NCBI GenBank assembly: GCA_023138875.1
Contig: JAGLOO010000057.1
Coordinates: 1 to 64,000, forward strand
Direction of reading: 5' to 3'
DNA: 64,000 nt
Origin: Bacteroidales bacterium
Lineage (GTDB): Bacteria; Bacteroidota; Bacteroidia; Bacteroidales; GCA-2748055
Made by a program: the position numbers and the translations under genes. Shown piece after piece: positions 10,184-19,483 of the stretch (within the stretch, counting starts at the first letter, position 1; every line of letters starts with the position of its first letter). The notes beneath the pieces were generated by a model. The model was not told the DNA's origin, did not search any database, and worked only from the letters and a program-made list of their open reading frames with translations.

Positions 10184-10576
10184 ATGGTAAAAATTGCTGA
10201 ATCAGAAAACACCAACAAGATCAACATGATCGGTGTTGGAACGACTATTGAAGGCAGCATTACTTCCAGTGAAAACATCCGGTTTGATGGTAATTTGGTT
10301 GGAAACCTCAACACAAAGGGAAAGGTGTTTGTTGGTCAGTCCGGCAAAATTACCGGTGAAATCAGGTGTAAGAATTGTGAGATAGAAGGCATGGTTGACG
10401 GGAAGGTTGTGGTGGAAGAGTTACTATCACTCCGTTCTATGTCAAAGTTATTGGGAGAAATTAAAACTGGTAAACTGGCAATTGAGCCGGGGGCCACATT
10501 TACCGGTAAATGTGATATGGGTGGAAAAAAAGAATTCAATACCGAGCAAGTCTCAAAACCAGAAGAAGGCCAATAA
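10184..10576 (+). CDS. bactofilin (polymer-forming cytoskeletal protein)
   Basis: A small bactofilin with the hydrophobic, glycine-punctuated right-handed beta-helix repeats of the family (GTTIEGSIT, GNLVGNLNT, GKITGEI, GKVVVEE, GEIKTGKL). Bactofilins self-assemble into cytoskeletal filaments, often membrane-associated, that localise cell-wall enzymes or other machines. The ATG at 10184 is preferred; a TTG at 10166 would add six residues. It lies 20 nt after fabH and runs into the ATP synthase leader genes. It is unclear whether that position is functional or only shared transcription. Confidence 0.88.
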   Translation: MVKIAESENTNKINMIGVGTTIEGSITSSENIRFDGNLVGNLNTKGKVFVGQSGKITGEIRCKNCEIEGMVDGKVVVEELLSLRSMSKLLGEIKTGKLAIEPGATFTGKCDMGGKKEFNTEQVSKPEEGQ

Positions 10577-10787
10577 CAATACATCGGGATTGAAGTCCTT
10601 TGCCCGGTATTCCGGCATGGGTTTCCAGATGATTGTCATTATTCTTCTGTTTTATTGGGCCGGATCAAAGCTCGACGAGCGAACCTCTTCTGAAAAGCCG
10701 GTCTATACTGCCATTCTTACCGTCCTTGGCGTCTTTGCAGGACTTTACATTGTATTGAAGGATTTTATCGGCAGGAAGGATGATTAA
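10521..10787 (+). CDS. AtpZ/AtpI-like F-ATPase accessory protein
   Basis: A short two-helix membrane protein with the AtpZ family opening ARYSGMGFQM, a first helix (FQMIVIILLFYWAG), a polar KLDE turn and a second helix (TAILTVLGVFAGLYIVL). The family precedes atp operons and is thought to aid c-ring assembly or Mg2+/Ca2+ handling. The start is uncertain. The GTG at 10521 overlaps the bactofilin gene by 56 nt and gives 88 residues; the TTG at 10590 gives 65 residues with no overlap. No ATG fits. The end overlaps the next gene by 8 nt. Confidence 0.8.
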   Translation: MEKKNSIPSKSQNQKKANNNTSGLKSFARYSGMGFQMIVIILLFYWAGSKLDERTSSEKPVYTAILTVLGVFAGLYIVLKDFIGRKDD

Positions 10788-11160
10788 TCATATCCGTTTT
10801 ATCTGGCAACTTCTGGTTCTTACTTCTGTCCTGCTGATTCTGGGAATCCTGGTTGTACCCACCTCAGGAATTGAACTCTCCCTTCATGATTACATCGTTA
10901 CTCTTCTATCAGTTACCGGAATCAATCTGGTTGCTTATTTGGTCATGACCCGGGGATTCCTTAAAAGCAGTCGCGAGGAGGGTGTATTTTTGCTTGCTGG
11001 AATCGGGGTAAAATTCATGCTGTATCTGTTGTATATACTGGTTTACTGGGGAGTTACAAAAAATCTTACAAAACCATTTATCATTACATTTTTTGCATTA
11101 TATTTAGTTTTTACTTTTTTATTGGCAAGGCACCTTTTTAAGTTACTGGAGAATAAATAA
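10780..11160 (+). CDS. AtpI-like four-helix membrane protein of the atp operon
   Basis: A 126-residue protein with four predicted membrane helices (about 8-28, 34-55, 66-90 and 98-120) and few polar residues. Its position between the AtpZ-like gene and atpB matches the poorly conserved AtpI/hypothetical membrane protein found there in Bacteroidota. A chaperone role in F0 assembly is inferred from position, not motif. It overlaps the preceding gene by 8 nt. Confidence 0.65.
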   Translation: MINHIRFIWQLLVLTSVLLILGILVVPTSGIELSLHDYIVTLLSVTGINLVAYLVMTRGFLKSSREEGVFLLAGIGVKFMLYLLYILVYWGVTKNLTKPFIITFFALYLVFTFLLARHLFKLLENK

Positions 11161-11171
11161 TTACACTGATC

Positions 11172-12260
11172 GTGAGCGTAAGATTTTTAACCGTAGTAAC
11201 CACATTTTTGATTGGATATTTTTTTTTAGCTCCTGGAATTCAATTATTCGGACAGGATGAAGAGTTCAAAGCAAGTAAGTTTGTTCTGGAGCACATCAAG
11301 GATTCACACGACTGGCACATCTTGACAACCAAACAAGGAAAGCACGTTAGCGTTCCCCTCCCAATTATTGTATTTAGCAAGCATTCGGGTTTGAATATTT
11401 TTCTTTCTGGGAAAATTGCCCATGGGCATAATTACAAGGGCTTTGAAATGGGACATAGCACGATTATGAAGACGAATAAGAAAGGGGAAGAGGTTGAGAT
11501 GAGTCTTGAAGGAAAGGTTGTGGAAGTTGATGGACACGGGGATCTTGTCGCCGAAGGCTTGCCCCTCGATTTCTCAATTACCAAGAATGTCTTCATGATG
11601 TTTCTGTCAATTGTTACGCTTTTGGTGGTCTTCCTGGGACTGGCGAGGTCATACAAAAAAGCAGGCATTAAGGAACCAAGAGGATTGCAGGGTTTTCTTG
11701 AGCCCCTAATTGTATTTGTTGAAGACGACATTGCCAAACCCAATATAGGGGAGGGGAAGCATCTGAAGTTCATGCCCTATCTTCTTACCGTATTCTTTTT
11801 TATCCTGATTAATAACCTGATGGGATTGATTCCTTTCTTCCCGTTTGGGGCCAATGTTACAGGAAACATTGCGGTAACCATGGTACTTGCACTATGTACT
11901 TTGGTGATTACAACTTTCAGCGGTAACAAAGAGTATTGGAAACACATTTTTAACATGCCGGGTGTACCAATATGGTTGGCGCCAATCATGATCCCGGTTG
12001 AACTTCTGGGAGTCTTTACAAAGCCTTTTGCGTTGATGATTCGTTTGTTTGCAAATATTACCGCAGGGCACATTATTGTGATCAGCCTGGTATCAATGAT
12101 ATTTATTTTTAAGAGTGTGTTTATGGCCGCTCCAGCAATGGTAATGGTTGTTTTTATGGATATGATCGAATTGCTGGTAGCATTCCTTCAGGCATATATA
12201 TTCACACTACTATCAGCATTGTTTATCGGATTGGCGGTGCCTGAGCATCACCATGATTAA
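11172..12260 (+). CDS. atpB: F0F1 ATP synthase subunit a
   Basis: Subunit a provides the two half-channels that carry protons to the c-ring. The essential arginine is Arg291 in MIRLFANITAGH. At 362 residues it is longer than the E. coli protein, because of an N-terminal signal-like helix and about 130 residues of hydrophilic, His/Lys-rich sequence before the first conserved helix. Such an extension is usual in Bacteroidota. The start is GTG (11172), 11 nt after the previous stop. The C-terminus ends in the His-rich EHHHD. Confidence 0.95.
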   Translation: MSVRFLTVVTTFLIGYFFLAPGIQLFGQDEEFKASKFVLEHIKDSHDWHILTTKQGKHVSVPLPIIVFSKHSGLNIFLSGKIAHGHNYKGFEMGHSTIMKTNKKGEEVEMSLEGKVVEVDGHGDLVAEGLPLDFSITKNVFMMFLSIVTLLVVFLGLARSYKKAGIKEPRGLQGFLEPLIVFVEDDIAKPNIGEGKHLKFMPYLLTVFFFILINNLMGLIPFFPFGANVTGNIAVTMVLALCTLVITTFSGNKEYWKHIFNMPGVPIWLAPIMIPVELLGVFTKPFALMIRLFANITAGHIIVISLVSMIFIFKSVFMAAPAMVMVVFMDMIELLVAFLQAYIFTLLSALFIGLAVPEHHHD

Positions 12261-12285
12261 TTTTTCTAATTAATACTTAATTATT

Positions 12286-12489
12286 ATGACAGGTACATTA
12301 GCAGCAATTGGAGCAGCAATCGCAGTAATCGGAGCAGCACTTGGAATCGGACACATAGGTGGAAAGGCTATGGAAGCTATCGCACGCCAGCCAGAAGCTT
12401 CAGGTAAGATCCAGACCGCTATGATTATTTCAGCAGCTCTGATTGAAGGTGCCGCACTGTTTGCCATCGTGGTTGCTATGATGGGTTAA
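12286..12489 (+). CDS. atpE: F0F1 ATP synthase subunit c
   Basis: A 67-residue hairpin that oligomerises into the rotor ring. The loop ARQPEA and the ion-binding carboxylate Glu54 (LIEGAA) are present. The Na+-type partners (Gln in helix 1 and Ser/Thr after the Glu) are replaced by Ile21 and Gly55, so it reads as a proton-type ring. It is followed by a strong hairpin before atpF. Confidence 0.96.
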   Translation: MTGTLAAIGAAIAVIGAALGIGHIGGKAMEAIARQPEASGKIQTAMIISAALIEGAALFAIVVAMMG

Positions 12490-12507
12490 CAATTGTGAGA
12501 GAATTGA

Positions 12508-12538
12508 AAAGACCTGTAACGGTTGGTTGCAGGTCTTT
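12508..12538 (+). other. intercistronic hairpin between atpE and atpF
   Basis: AAAGACCTG (12508-12516) pairs perfectly with CAGGTCTTT (12530-12538) around a 13-nt loop. No U-tract follows, so it is not a standard terminator. It lies between the c-subunit gene, needed in many copies, and atpF, and may protect the atpE 3' end or attenuate transcription. Confidence 0.65.
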
Positions 12539-12566
12539 CATTGGAAACAATTAAACATCAAATATT

Positions 12567-13061
12567 ATGGATCTAGTAACACCGGGAATTGGACTGTTAT
12601 TCTGGTCAACCCTGTTCTTCCTAATCCTACTTTTTGTCCTGGGTAAATTTGCCTGGCCTTCCATACTGATTGCCATTAAGACAAGGAATGAGAGCATTCG
12701 GAGAGCCCTGGATGCCGCTGACAGGGCAAAAGAGAAAATGGCGATGCTGAAGGCTGACAATGAAAAGATACTGGCTGAAGCCAAAGCAGAAAGGGATGCA
12801 TTGTTGAGAGAGGCGAAACAGGTAAAGGATATGCTGATCGCTGATGCCAAAGAACAGGCCACCGAAGAAGCGAAAAAGCTGGTGCAAAGTGCCAGGGAAT
12901 CTATCCAGACGGAAAAAGCTGCTGCCATCAATGACATGAAAACGCAGATGGCCATCCTTTCTGTGGATATTGCAGAAAAGATCCTGAGGGCAAAGCTGGA
13001 GGACAGTAAAGTGCAGAAGGAACTGATCGATAAGCTCATTAATGAAACCGACCTGAACTAA
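12567..13061 (+). CDS. atpF: F0F1 ATP synthase subunit b
   Basis: A 164-residue peripheral-stalk subunit. One N-terminal membrane helix (about 8-30, LLFWSTLFFLILLFVLGKFAW) is followed by a long charged coiled coil rich in Ala/Lys/Glu, ending in the IAEKIL region. It connects F0 to the delta subunit. It lies in standard order between atpE and atpH, with 5 nt to atpH. Confidence 0.95.
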   Translation: MDLVTPGIGLLFWSTLFFLILLFVLGKFAWPSILIAIKTRNESIRRALDAADRAKEKMAMLKADNEKILAEAKAERDALLREAKQVKDMLIADAKEQATEEAKKLVQSARESIQTEKAAAINDMKTQMAILSVDIAEKILRAKLEDSKVQKELIDKLINETDLN

Positions 13062-13067
13062 GGTTTT

Positions 13068-13619
13068 ATGAACGAAAGTCAGATTTCAGTACGTTACGCG
13101 AAAGCACTGTTTCAAAGTGCTTCTGAAAAGCAGTTACTCGAAAGGGTATATGAGGATATGGAACTGCTTTCAAATACCTGCAAACGGGATGATTTCATGT
13201 ATATGCTTGTTTTACCATCGCTGCGGACAAGCCAGAAATACAAAATGGTGGATTCGATCTTTGCAGCGCATCTGTCAGAGATTTCACTCTCCATGATCAA
13301 CCTGGTAATCAAAAATGAAAGGGAAGAATATCTTCCTGGAATAGCCAGGAATTATAGGGATTTGTACCGCAAATCCATCGGGATACGGACAGCAACCCTG
13401 GTTACTGCCCAGCCGGTTGATGAATCAACCAGGAATAGGATCAAGGACCTGATCGGGAAAGCTGATGATTCAGAAGTGGAGCTTACATCTGCTGTTGATA
13501 AGGATGTGATCGGAGGTTTTATGCTGACCATTGAAAATATGCGGTACGATGCCAGTGTGGCCAGCAAACTCAAAAGAATCAAGAAACAATTACTTCAAAC
13601 CAGTATTGAAAATAAATAG
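13068..13619 (+). CDS. atpH: F0F1 ATP synthase subunit delta
   Basis: A 183-residue OSCP/delta subunit that joins the peripheral stalk to the alpha3beta3 head. It has the family start (ISVRYAKALFQSA) and the C-terminal IGGFMLTIENMRYDASV motif. It lies 6 nt after atpF and 3 nt before atpA. Confidence 0.95.
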   Translation: MNESQISVRYAKALFQSASEKQLLERVYEDMELLSNTCKRDDFMYMLVLPSLRTSQKYKMVDSIFAAHLSEISLSMINLVIKNEREEYLPGIARNYRDLYRKSIGIRTATLVTAQPVDESTRNRIKDLIGKADDSEVELTSAVDKDVIGGFMLTIENMRYDASVASKLKRIKKQLLQTSIENK

Positions 13620-13622
13620 GAT

Positions 13623-15200
13623 ATGTCTCAAATTAAACCTTCCGAAGTATCGGAAATACTCAAGAAACAGATTGAAGGATTCAAGAGTAGTGTTGAACTC
13701 GAAGAGGTGGGTACAGTCCTCCAGGTAGGAGATGGAATTGCCCGAATTTATGGATTGAACAACGTACAGGCCAATGAGCTGATCGAATTTTACAGCGGTG
13801 TAATGGGTATTGTCCTGAACCTGGAAGAAGACAACGTGGGAGCCGTATTGCTGGGTTCATCAGAATTGATCAAAGAAGGCGATTCTGTAAAGCGCACCAA
13901 AAGGATTGCCTCTATAAAAGTGGGAGAAAAACTACTGGGACGTGTCATCAATACACTGGGTGAACCCATTGACGGAAAAGAGCCCATTACCGGGGATATG
14001 ATTGAGATGCCGCTGGAAAGGAAGGCTCCGGGTGTGATCTATCGGCAGCCTGTAAGCGAACCCCTTCAGACCGGTCTGAAACCCATTGATGCTATGATCC
14101 CCATTGGCAGAGGACAGAGGGAGTTGATCATTGGTGATCGCCAGACTGGTAAGACTGCCATCGCTATTGATACCATCATCAATCAGAAAGAGTTTTACGA
14201 GAAAGGTGAACCAGTCTACTGTATTTATGTAGCAGTGGGACAAAAGGGTTCTACCGTTGCCAATATCCAGAAAACACTTGAGGAGGCAGGGGCTATGGAC
14301 TACACTGTCATTGTATCAGCTACCGCTTCGGATCCGGCTGCCCTTCAGTTTTATGCGCCATTCGCCGGCTGTTCCATCGGAGAGTACTTCAGGGATACGG
14401 GAAGGCCAGCGCTAATCATTTATGATGACCTCTCCAAGCAGGCTGTTTCATACCGTGAAGTTTCACTTCTTCTGAGGCGTCCTCCGGGAAGGGAAGCTTA
14501 CCCTGGTGATGTATTTTACCTGCATTCCCGGCTGCTTGAACGTGCTGCCAAGATCATTCAATCGGATGAAGTGGCAAAAAACATGAATGACCTGCCCGAA
14601 CAGTTAAAGCCCATGGTTAAAGGAGGAGGTTCTTTAACCGCCCTGCCCATTATTGAAACACAGGCCGGTGATGTATCTGCATATATTCCGACCAACGTGA
14701 TATCCATTACTGATGGACAGATCTTCCTTGAGTTGAATCTTTTTAATGCAGGTGTACGTCCTGCCATAAACGTAGGTATCTCGGTATCCAGGGTTGGAGG
14801 GAACGCCCAGATCAAGTCCATGAAGAAGATCGCAGGTACCCTTAAGCTTGACCAGGCACAGTTCAGGGAACTGGAAGCTTTTTCCAAGTTTGGTTCTGAC
14901 CTGGATGCAGCCACCAAGGCTGTGCTGGACAAGGGTCGCAAAAATGTAGAAATCCTGAAGCAGAACCAGTATGCTCCCATGTCTGTTGAAAAGCAAATTG
15001 CTATTATCTACTGCGGGACTCAGGGTTTACTGAGTGATATACCTGTAGAGAAAGTGAAAGAGTTTGAAAGCGAGTTTCTGGATTATTTGGAACTGAAACA
15101 TAAGGATACACTGGCTGCACTGGCACAGGGAAAACTGTCTGATGAGATCATCGGCATTATTGAGAATACAGCCAAAGAAATTATCGAGAAAATTAAGTAA
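13623..15200 (+). CDS. atpA: F0F1 ATP synthase subunit alpha
   Basis: The non-catalytic nucleotide-binding subunit of F1, 525 residues. Walker A is GDRQTGKTA (about residues 169-177). The conserved arginine loop SVSRVGG carries the arginine finger that reaches into the beta active site. N-terminal beta-barrel, central nucleotide domain and C-terminal helical domain are all present. It is followed by atpG after 6 nt. Confidence 0.98.
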   Translation: MSQIKPSEVSEILKKQIEGFKSSVELEEVGTVLQVGDGIARIYGLNNVQANELIEFYSGVMGIVLNLEEDNVGAVLLGSSELIKEGDSVKRTKRIASIKVGEKLLGRVINTLGEPIDGKEPITGDMIEMPLERKAPGVIYRQPVSEPLQTGLKPIDAMIPIGRGQRELIIGDRQTGKTAIAIDTIINQKEFYEKGEPVYCIYVAVGQKGSTVANIQKTLEEAGAMDYTVIVSATASDPAALQFYAPFAGCSIGEYFRDTGRPALIIYDDLSKQAVSYREVSLLLRRPPGREAYPGDVFYLHSRLLERAAKIIQSDEVAKNMNDLPEQLKPMVKGGGSLTALPIIETQAGDVSAYIPTNVISITDGQIFLELNLFNAGVRPAINVGISVSRVGGNAQIKSMKKIAGTLKLDQAQFRELEAFSKFGSDLDAATKAVLDKGRKNVEILKQNQYAPMSVEKQIAIIYCGTQGLLSDIPVEKVKEFESEFLDYLELKHKDTLAALAQGKLSDEIIGIIENTAKEIIEKIK

Positions 15201-15206
15201 TCCCAC

Positions 15207-16106
15207 ATGGCAAATTTGAAGGAGATACGGGAAAGAAAGGCCTCTGTGGCTTCTACCATGCAGATCACCAATGCCATGAAGATGGTTTCTGCAGCCAAGC
15301 TTAAGAAGGCACAGAATGCCATTGTACAGTTCAGGCCGTATGTAGATAAACTGAAGGAGATCCTTGCAAGTGTGGGTGAAAGTTTAGTGGGTGACGAAGA
15401 CAACCAGTTTGCCTTGCAAAGGGATAAAGAGAGGATTCTGCTGGTCCTGATTACCTCTAACCGTGGATTGTGTGGAGCGTTTAATTCAAATGCCATAAAG
15501 GCTACCATTCAAAGGGCTCTTTCCCAGTATGGGAACCAGATGATGGCAAAACAGTTAGATTTTCTTGCCATTGGAAAGAAAGGGAGCGAATTCCTTCGTA
15601 AGAGAGGTTATAGCATGATCTTTGATGGAAGTGAAGTATTCGACGACCTGACATTTGACCGGGTGGCTTTGATGGCTGAAATGATCATGAAGCTATTCAC
15701 TGAGATGGAGTATGATCATGTGGATATGGTGTATAACCGCTTCAAAAATGCCGGAACCCAGATCCTTACCGAAGAGCAATTTCTTCCCACCCAGGTTGAA
15801 GACCTGACTGAAGACTTGACTGAAGAACCGGTTGTCTATTCCAACGTAGATTATATCTTTGAACCCTCAAAGGAGTATATTGTAAAGGAACTGATACCCA
15901 GGTCTCTGAAGCTTCAGTTATACAAGGCGATCCTGGATTCTCATGCGTCCGAGCACGGAGCCCGTATGATCGCCATGCACAAGGCTACTGATAATGCCAC
16001 GGAACTTCTGAAAGAACTGAACCTGCAATTTAACAAGGCACGTCAGGCATCCATCACCACAGAGATCCTGGAGATTGTGAGTGGTGCTGAGGCACTGAAA
16101 GGCTAG
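15207..16106 (+). CDS. atpG: F0F1 ATP synthase subunit gamma
   Basis: The 299-residue rotor shaft of F1. The N-terminal helix (LKEIRERKASVASTMQITNAMKMV, split here as LKEIRERK and QITNAMKMVSAAKL) and the C-terminal SEHGARMIAMHKATDNA helix are both family signatures. Residues about 195-215 contain an acidic insertion (EDLTEDLTEE). It is the last gene of this atp run: atpD and atpC are absent here and lie near 40.5-42.2 kb on the other strand. It ends 3 nt from the convergent carB stop. Confidence 0.97.
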   Translation: MANLKEIRERKASVASTMQITNAMKMVSAAKLKKAQNAIVQFRPYVDKLKEILASVGESLVGDEDNQFALQRDKERILLVLITSNRGLCGAFNSNAIKATIQRALSQYGNQMMAKQLDFLAIGKKGSEFLRKRGYSMIFDGSEVFDDLTFDRVALMAEMIMKLFTEMEYDHVDMVYNRFKNAGTQILTEEQFLPTQVEDLTEDLTEEPVVYSNVDYIFEPSKEYIVKELIPRSLKLQLYKAILDSHASEHGARMIAMHKATDNATELLKELNLQFNKARQASITTEILEIVSGAEALKG

Positions 16107-16109
16107 GCA

Positions 16110-19100
16110 CTAATATTCATCCCAGCTCTTGATGGAGATATCATTGATATCCATCTTGCATATGGCATATATGAATGCGGATGCCAGCCGGGCATTGGTG
16201 ATGAGCGGAATATTGAAATCGACTGCACCGCGCCTGATGCTGTAATCGTTGGATAACTCATGTGATGAAAGATCTTTTGGAATGTTTATCACAAGGTCTA
16301 TCTTTTTGGCTTTCAGGTAATCCGATACATTGGGTTTCCGGTCTTCATCGGGCCAGGCAAGATCGATAGAATCGATCCCGTTCAGCTGCAGGAACTCATG
16401 TGTACCGTGAGTAGCAAAAAGCTGATAACCCTTATCAACAAGCATTTTGCAGGAATTCACAAGTTCGACTTTTGAGCGCATATCTCCTGTGGAAAGCAGA
16501 ATGTTCTTTTCAGGAATGGTATAGCCCACCGACAGCATGGCCTTCAGGATGGCTTCATAATAGTTATCCCCGATACAACCCACCTCACCGGTGGAGGACA
16601 TGTCGACACCGAGGACAGGATCGGCCATTTTCAAACGGGAGAAAGAAAATTGTGGTGCTTTGCATCCAATGTAGTCCAGGTCGAAAATTGATTTATGTGG
16701 TTTTTCGACTGGAACCTTCAGCATGATTTTGGTGGCCTGGTCTATGAGATTTGATTTCAGGACTTTGGAGACAAAAGGCATGCTTCGGGAAGCCCTCAAA
16801 TTACATTCGATTACCTTGATATCATTGTCTTTCGCCAGGAATTGCATATTGAAAGGTCCGGAAATTTCCAGTGCTTCGGCCAGTTGCCTGGCAATTTTTT
16901 TAATCCTTCGCACCGTTTCAAAATAGATCTTCTGTGGTGGGAAGACTATGGTAGCATCACCGGAGTGTACCCCTGCAAACTCCACATGTTCGGAAATGGC
17001 ATAGGAGAAGAGTTCTCCATCACGGGCCACCGCATCTATTTCAATTTCCTTGGCCTGTTCGATGAATTCTGAGACCACAACCGGGTATTGTTTGGATACC
17101 CTGGCGGCCAGGGTCAGGAATCCTTCAAGTTCTTCCCGGTTGGATACCACATTCATTGCAGCGCCGGATAGTACGTAAGATGGCCTCACCAGCAACGGAA
17201 ATCCAACCTCATCTACAAAACCATAGATTTCATCCATGCTGGAGAGTTCTTTCCATCGCGGTTGATCAATTCCGAGGTTGTCAAGCATCATGGAAAATTT
17301 ATGCCTGTTTTCTGCATTGTCAATGGATTCGGGTGAAGTTCCGAGTATATGTACCCCACAGTAATGCAACCTCATGGCCAGGTTATTGGGGATCTGGCCA
17401 CCCATGGAAACGATAACCCCCCTGGGTTGTTCCAGGTCATAAATGTCCATAACCCTTTCGAAGGAGAGCTCATCAAAATAGAGCCTGTCACACACATCAT
17501 AATCGGTCGATACCGTTTCCGGATTATAATTAATCATGATGGATCTGTATCCCTCTTCATTCACGGTTTTCAACGCATTTACACTGCACCAGTCAAATTC
17601 CACACTTGACCCTATGCGGTAGGCTCCCGAACCCAATACGATTACCGAATGCTGGTCAGGACTGAATTCAATATCATGTTCATTTCCACTGTAAGTGAGG
17701 TAGAGATAGTTGGTCTGGGCAGGGTATTCGGCAGCCAGTGTGTCAATCTGTTTAACACTGGGGAGAATGTTGCGTTTTTTGCGGTGTTCCCTTACCGCCA
17801 GCAGGTCTTTGCTTACATCCCCTTTTATAACCAGGCGTGCTATCTGGAAATCACTGAAGCCCGCCTTTTTGGATTGAAGCAACAGTTCGTCATTCAGATT
17901 TTCGAGGGAATTGATTTGCTCAAGCTTGATCTTCAGGTTAAAGATATTCTTGAGTTTAACAAGGAACCATTTGTCGATCCGTGTAAGTTCATGGATCCGG
18001 TCGATGGAGTAGCCTTCATTGAATGCCTTTTCAATCACAAGTATCCGCATATCGGTGGGTTCCGAAAGCTCTCTGTCAATATTGCCGATGTTCACCTCGT
18101 GGTTCCCTACAAAACCATGCATCCCCTGTCCGATCATACGGATGCCTTTCTGGATTGCCTCTTCGAAAGTACGGCCTATGGCCATCACTTCACCCACCGA
18201 TTTCATGCTCGAATCAATCAATCTGGAAACACCCTGGAACTTATTGAGGTCCCAGCGGGGGATCTTACAGACAATATAATCGAGTGAAGGTTCGAAAAAA
18301 GCGGAGGTGGTTTTGGTGATGGAATTACGCAGCTGGTGAAGTCCAAAACCCAGCGCCAGTTTTGCGGCTACAAAGGCTAGCGGATATCCGGTGGCCTTGC
18401 TGGCCAGGGCTGAAGAACGGGAAAGTCTTGCATTCACCTCAATGACCATGTAATCTTCCGAATGCGGGTCCAGCGCATATTGCACATTGCATTCTCCGAT
18501 GATCCCGATGTGCCTGATGATATCGATGGATAATTTCCGGAGCTTATGGTATTCACTGTTGGTCAAGGTCTGGGAAGGAGCCACCACAATACTCTCGCCT
18601 GTATGGATCCCCAGAGGATCGAAATTTTCCATATTACAGACTGTAATGCAGTTGTCAAACCGGTCCCTCACCACTTCATATTCTACCTCTTTCCATCCTT
18701 TCAGGGACTTTTCTACGAGGATCTGGGGAGAATATGAAAATGCTTTTTTTGCCAGTTTATCCAGGTCATCCTCATTGTAGCAAAATCCACTTCCCTGTCC
18801 TCCAAGGGTATATGCTGCCCTGATGATGATTGGGAAACCGAGTTCACCTGCGGCCTTAAGGGCATTTTCAACCGAGGTTACAGCAATGCTACTGGGTGTT
18901 TTCACATTGATCTCGTCCAGTTTGTCCACAAAAAGCTTCCTGTCCTCTGTATTCATGATGGCCTCGACAGGGGTTCCCAGGACCTGTACATTGTGTTTTT
19001 TCAGCACCCCTGATTCATGCAGTGCCACACCACAGTTGAGTGCAGTCTGTCCGCCAAAAGCGAGCAGGATTCCATCCGGTTTCTCTTTCTCAATGACTTT

Positions 19101-19319
19101 TTCAACGAAAACAGGCGTTATCGGCAGGAAGTAAATTTTATTAGCTACCTCTTCAGAAGTCTGGACTGTGGCTATGTTTGGATTGACCAATACCGTAAAT
19201 ACCCCCTCTTCCCGAAGGGCCTTAAGGGCCTGCGATCCTGAATAGTCAAATTCACCGGCTTCACCGATTTTCAGAGCTCCTGATCCGAGGATTATCACTT
19301 TCTTGATCTGGTCGTTCAT
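16110..19319 (-). CDS. carB: carbamoyl-phosphate synthase large subunit
   Basis: CarB makes carbamoyl phosphate from bicarbonate, ammonia and two ATP for arginine and pyrimidine synthesis. The 1069-residue protein has the two homologous halves, each with an ATP-grasp domain (GSGALKIGEAGEFDYSG in the first, GSGAYRIGSSVEFDWC in the second), and a C-terminal MGS-like allosteric domain from about 935. It is separated from carA by about 8 kb of arginine/proline genes. Its upstream region is shared with argR, so ArgR could control it too. Confidence 0.97.
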   Translation of the reverse strand: MNDQIKKVIILGSGALKIGEAGEFDYSGSQALKALREEGVFTVLVNPNIATVQTSEEVANKIYFLPITPVFVEKVIEKEKPDGILLAFGGQTALNCGVALHESGVLKKHNVQVLGTPVEAIMNTEDRKLFVDKLDEINVKTPSSIAVTSVENALKAAGELGFPIIIRAAYTLGGQGSGFCYNEDDLDKLAKKAFSYSPQILVEKSLKGWKEVEYEVVRDRFDNCITVCNMENFDPLGIHTGESIVVAPSQTLTNSEYHKLRKLSIDIIRHIGIIGECNVQYALDPHSEDYMVIEVNARLSRSSALASKATGYPLAFVAAKLALGFGLHQLRNSITKTTSAFFEPSLDYIVCKIPRWDLNKFQGVSRLIDSSMKSVGEVMAIGRTFEEAIQKGIRMIGQGMHGFVGNHEVNIGNIDRELSEPTDMRILVIEKAFNEGYSIDRIHELTRIDKWFLVKLKNIFNLKIKLEQINSLENLNDELLLQSKKAGFSDFQIARLVIKGDVSKDLLAVREHRKKRNILPSVKQIDTLAAEYPAQTNYLYLTYSGNEHDIEFSPDQHSVIVLGSGAYRIGSSVEFDWCSVNALKTVNEEGYRSIMINYNPETVSTDYDVCDRLYFDELSFERVMDIYDLEQPRGVIVSMGGQIPNNLAMRLHYCGVHILGTSPESIDNAENRHKFSMMLDNLGIDQPRWKELSSMDEIYGFVDEVGFPLLVRPSYVLSGAAMNVVSNREELEGFLTLAARVSKQYPVVVSEFIEQAKEIEIDAVARDGELFSYAISEHVEFAGVHSGDATIVFPPQKIYFETVRRIKKIARQLAEALEISGPFNMQFLAKDNDIKVIECNLRASRSMPFVSKVLKSNLIDQATKIMLKVPVEKPHKSIFDLDYIGCKAPQFSFSRLKMADPVLGVDMSSTGEVGCIGDNYYEAILKAMLSVGYTIPEKNILLSTGDMRSKVELVNSCKMLVDKGYQLFATHGTHEFLQLNGIDSIDLAWPDEDRKPNVSDYLKAKKIDLVINIPKDLSSHELSNDYSIRRGAVDFNIPLITNARLASAFIYAICKMDINDISIKSWDEY

Positions 19320-19425
19320 ATTGATGGCCTAAATATCTGTTACAATGTGGATCGGGGTGACGCTGGTGGGAGGTTCCGGAGTCTATTTAATCCGGGATGT
19401 AAAAGTAAAAAAAAAAGCTGAGAAA

Positions 19426-19458
19426 TTTGCTCAGAATCGAGAAAAATGTATAAATTTG
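19426..19458 (+). promoter_or_regulatory. argR promoter (-33/-7)
   Basis: TTTG (19426-19429), 21 nt, then TAAATTTG (19451-19458), an exact match to the Bacteroidota TTTG/TAnnTTTG promoter. It lies 24 nt before the argR ATG. The -7 element sits inside the first ARG-box-like palindrome. Confidence 0.65.
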
Positions 19459-19483
19459 CATTCATAATGTATAAATATACAAA
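19446..19483. promoter_or_regulatory. pair of ARG-box-like operators
   Basis: Two imperfect palindromes, ATGTATAAATTTGCAT (19446-19461) and ATGTATAAATATACAA (19468-19483), share the left half ATGTATAAAT. Their centres are 22 bp apart, matching the two-turn spacing of tandem ARG boxes bound by one ArgR hexamer. They overlap the argR -7 element and start codon and face carB on the other side. Confidence 0.6.

Noticed and set aside
10395-10520. Extended N-terminus for the AtpZ-like protein
   Set aside because: The region is the bactofilin gene in another frame; the family start matches only from about ARYSG.
12286-12489. Na+-type c-ring
   Set aside because: The Na+-ligand Gln is Ile21 and the Ser/Thr after Glu54 is Gly55, so it fits a proton ring.
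12508-12538. Hairpin after atpE as a true terminator
   Set aside because: No U-tract follows on either strand and the downstream atp genes are clearly part of the same operon.
16472-18287. Several open frames antisense to carB
   Set aside because: They are shadows of a long, GC-balanced CarB reading frame and show no protein family features.
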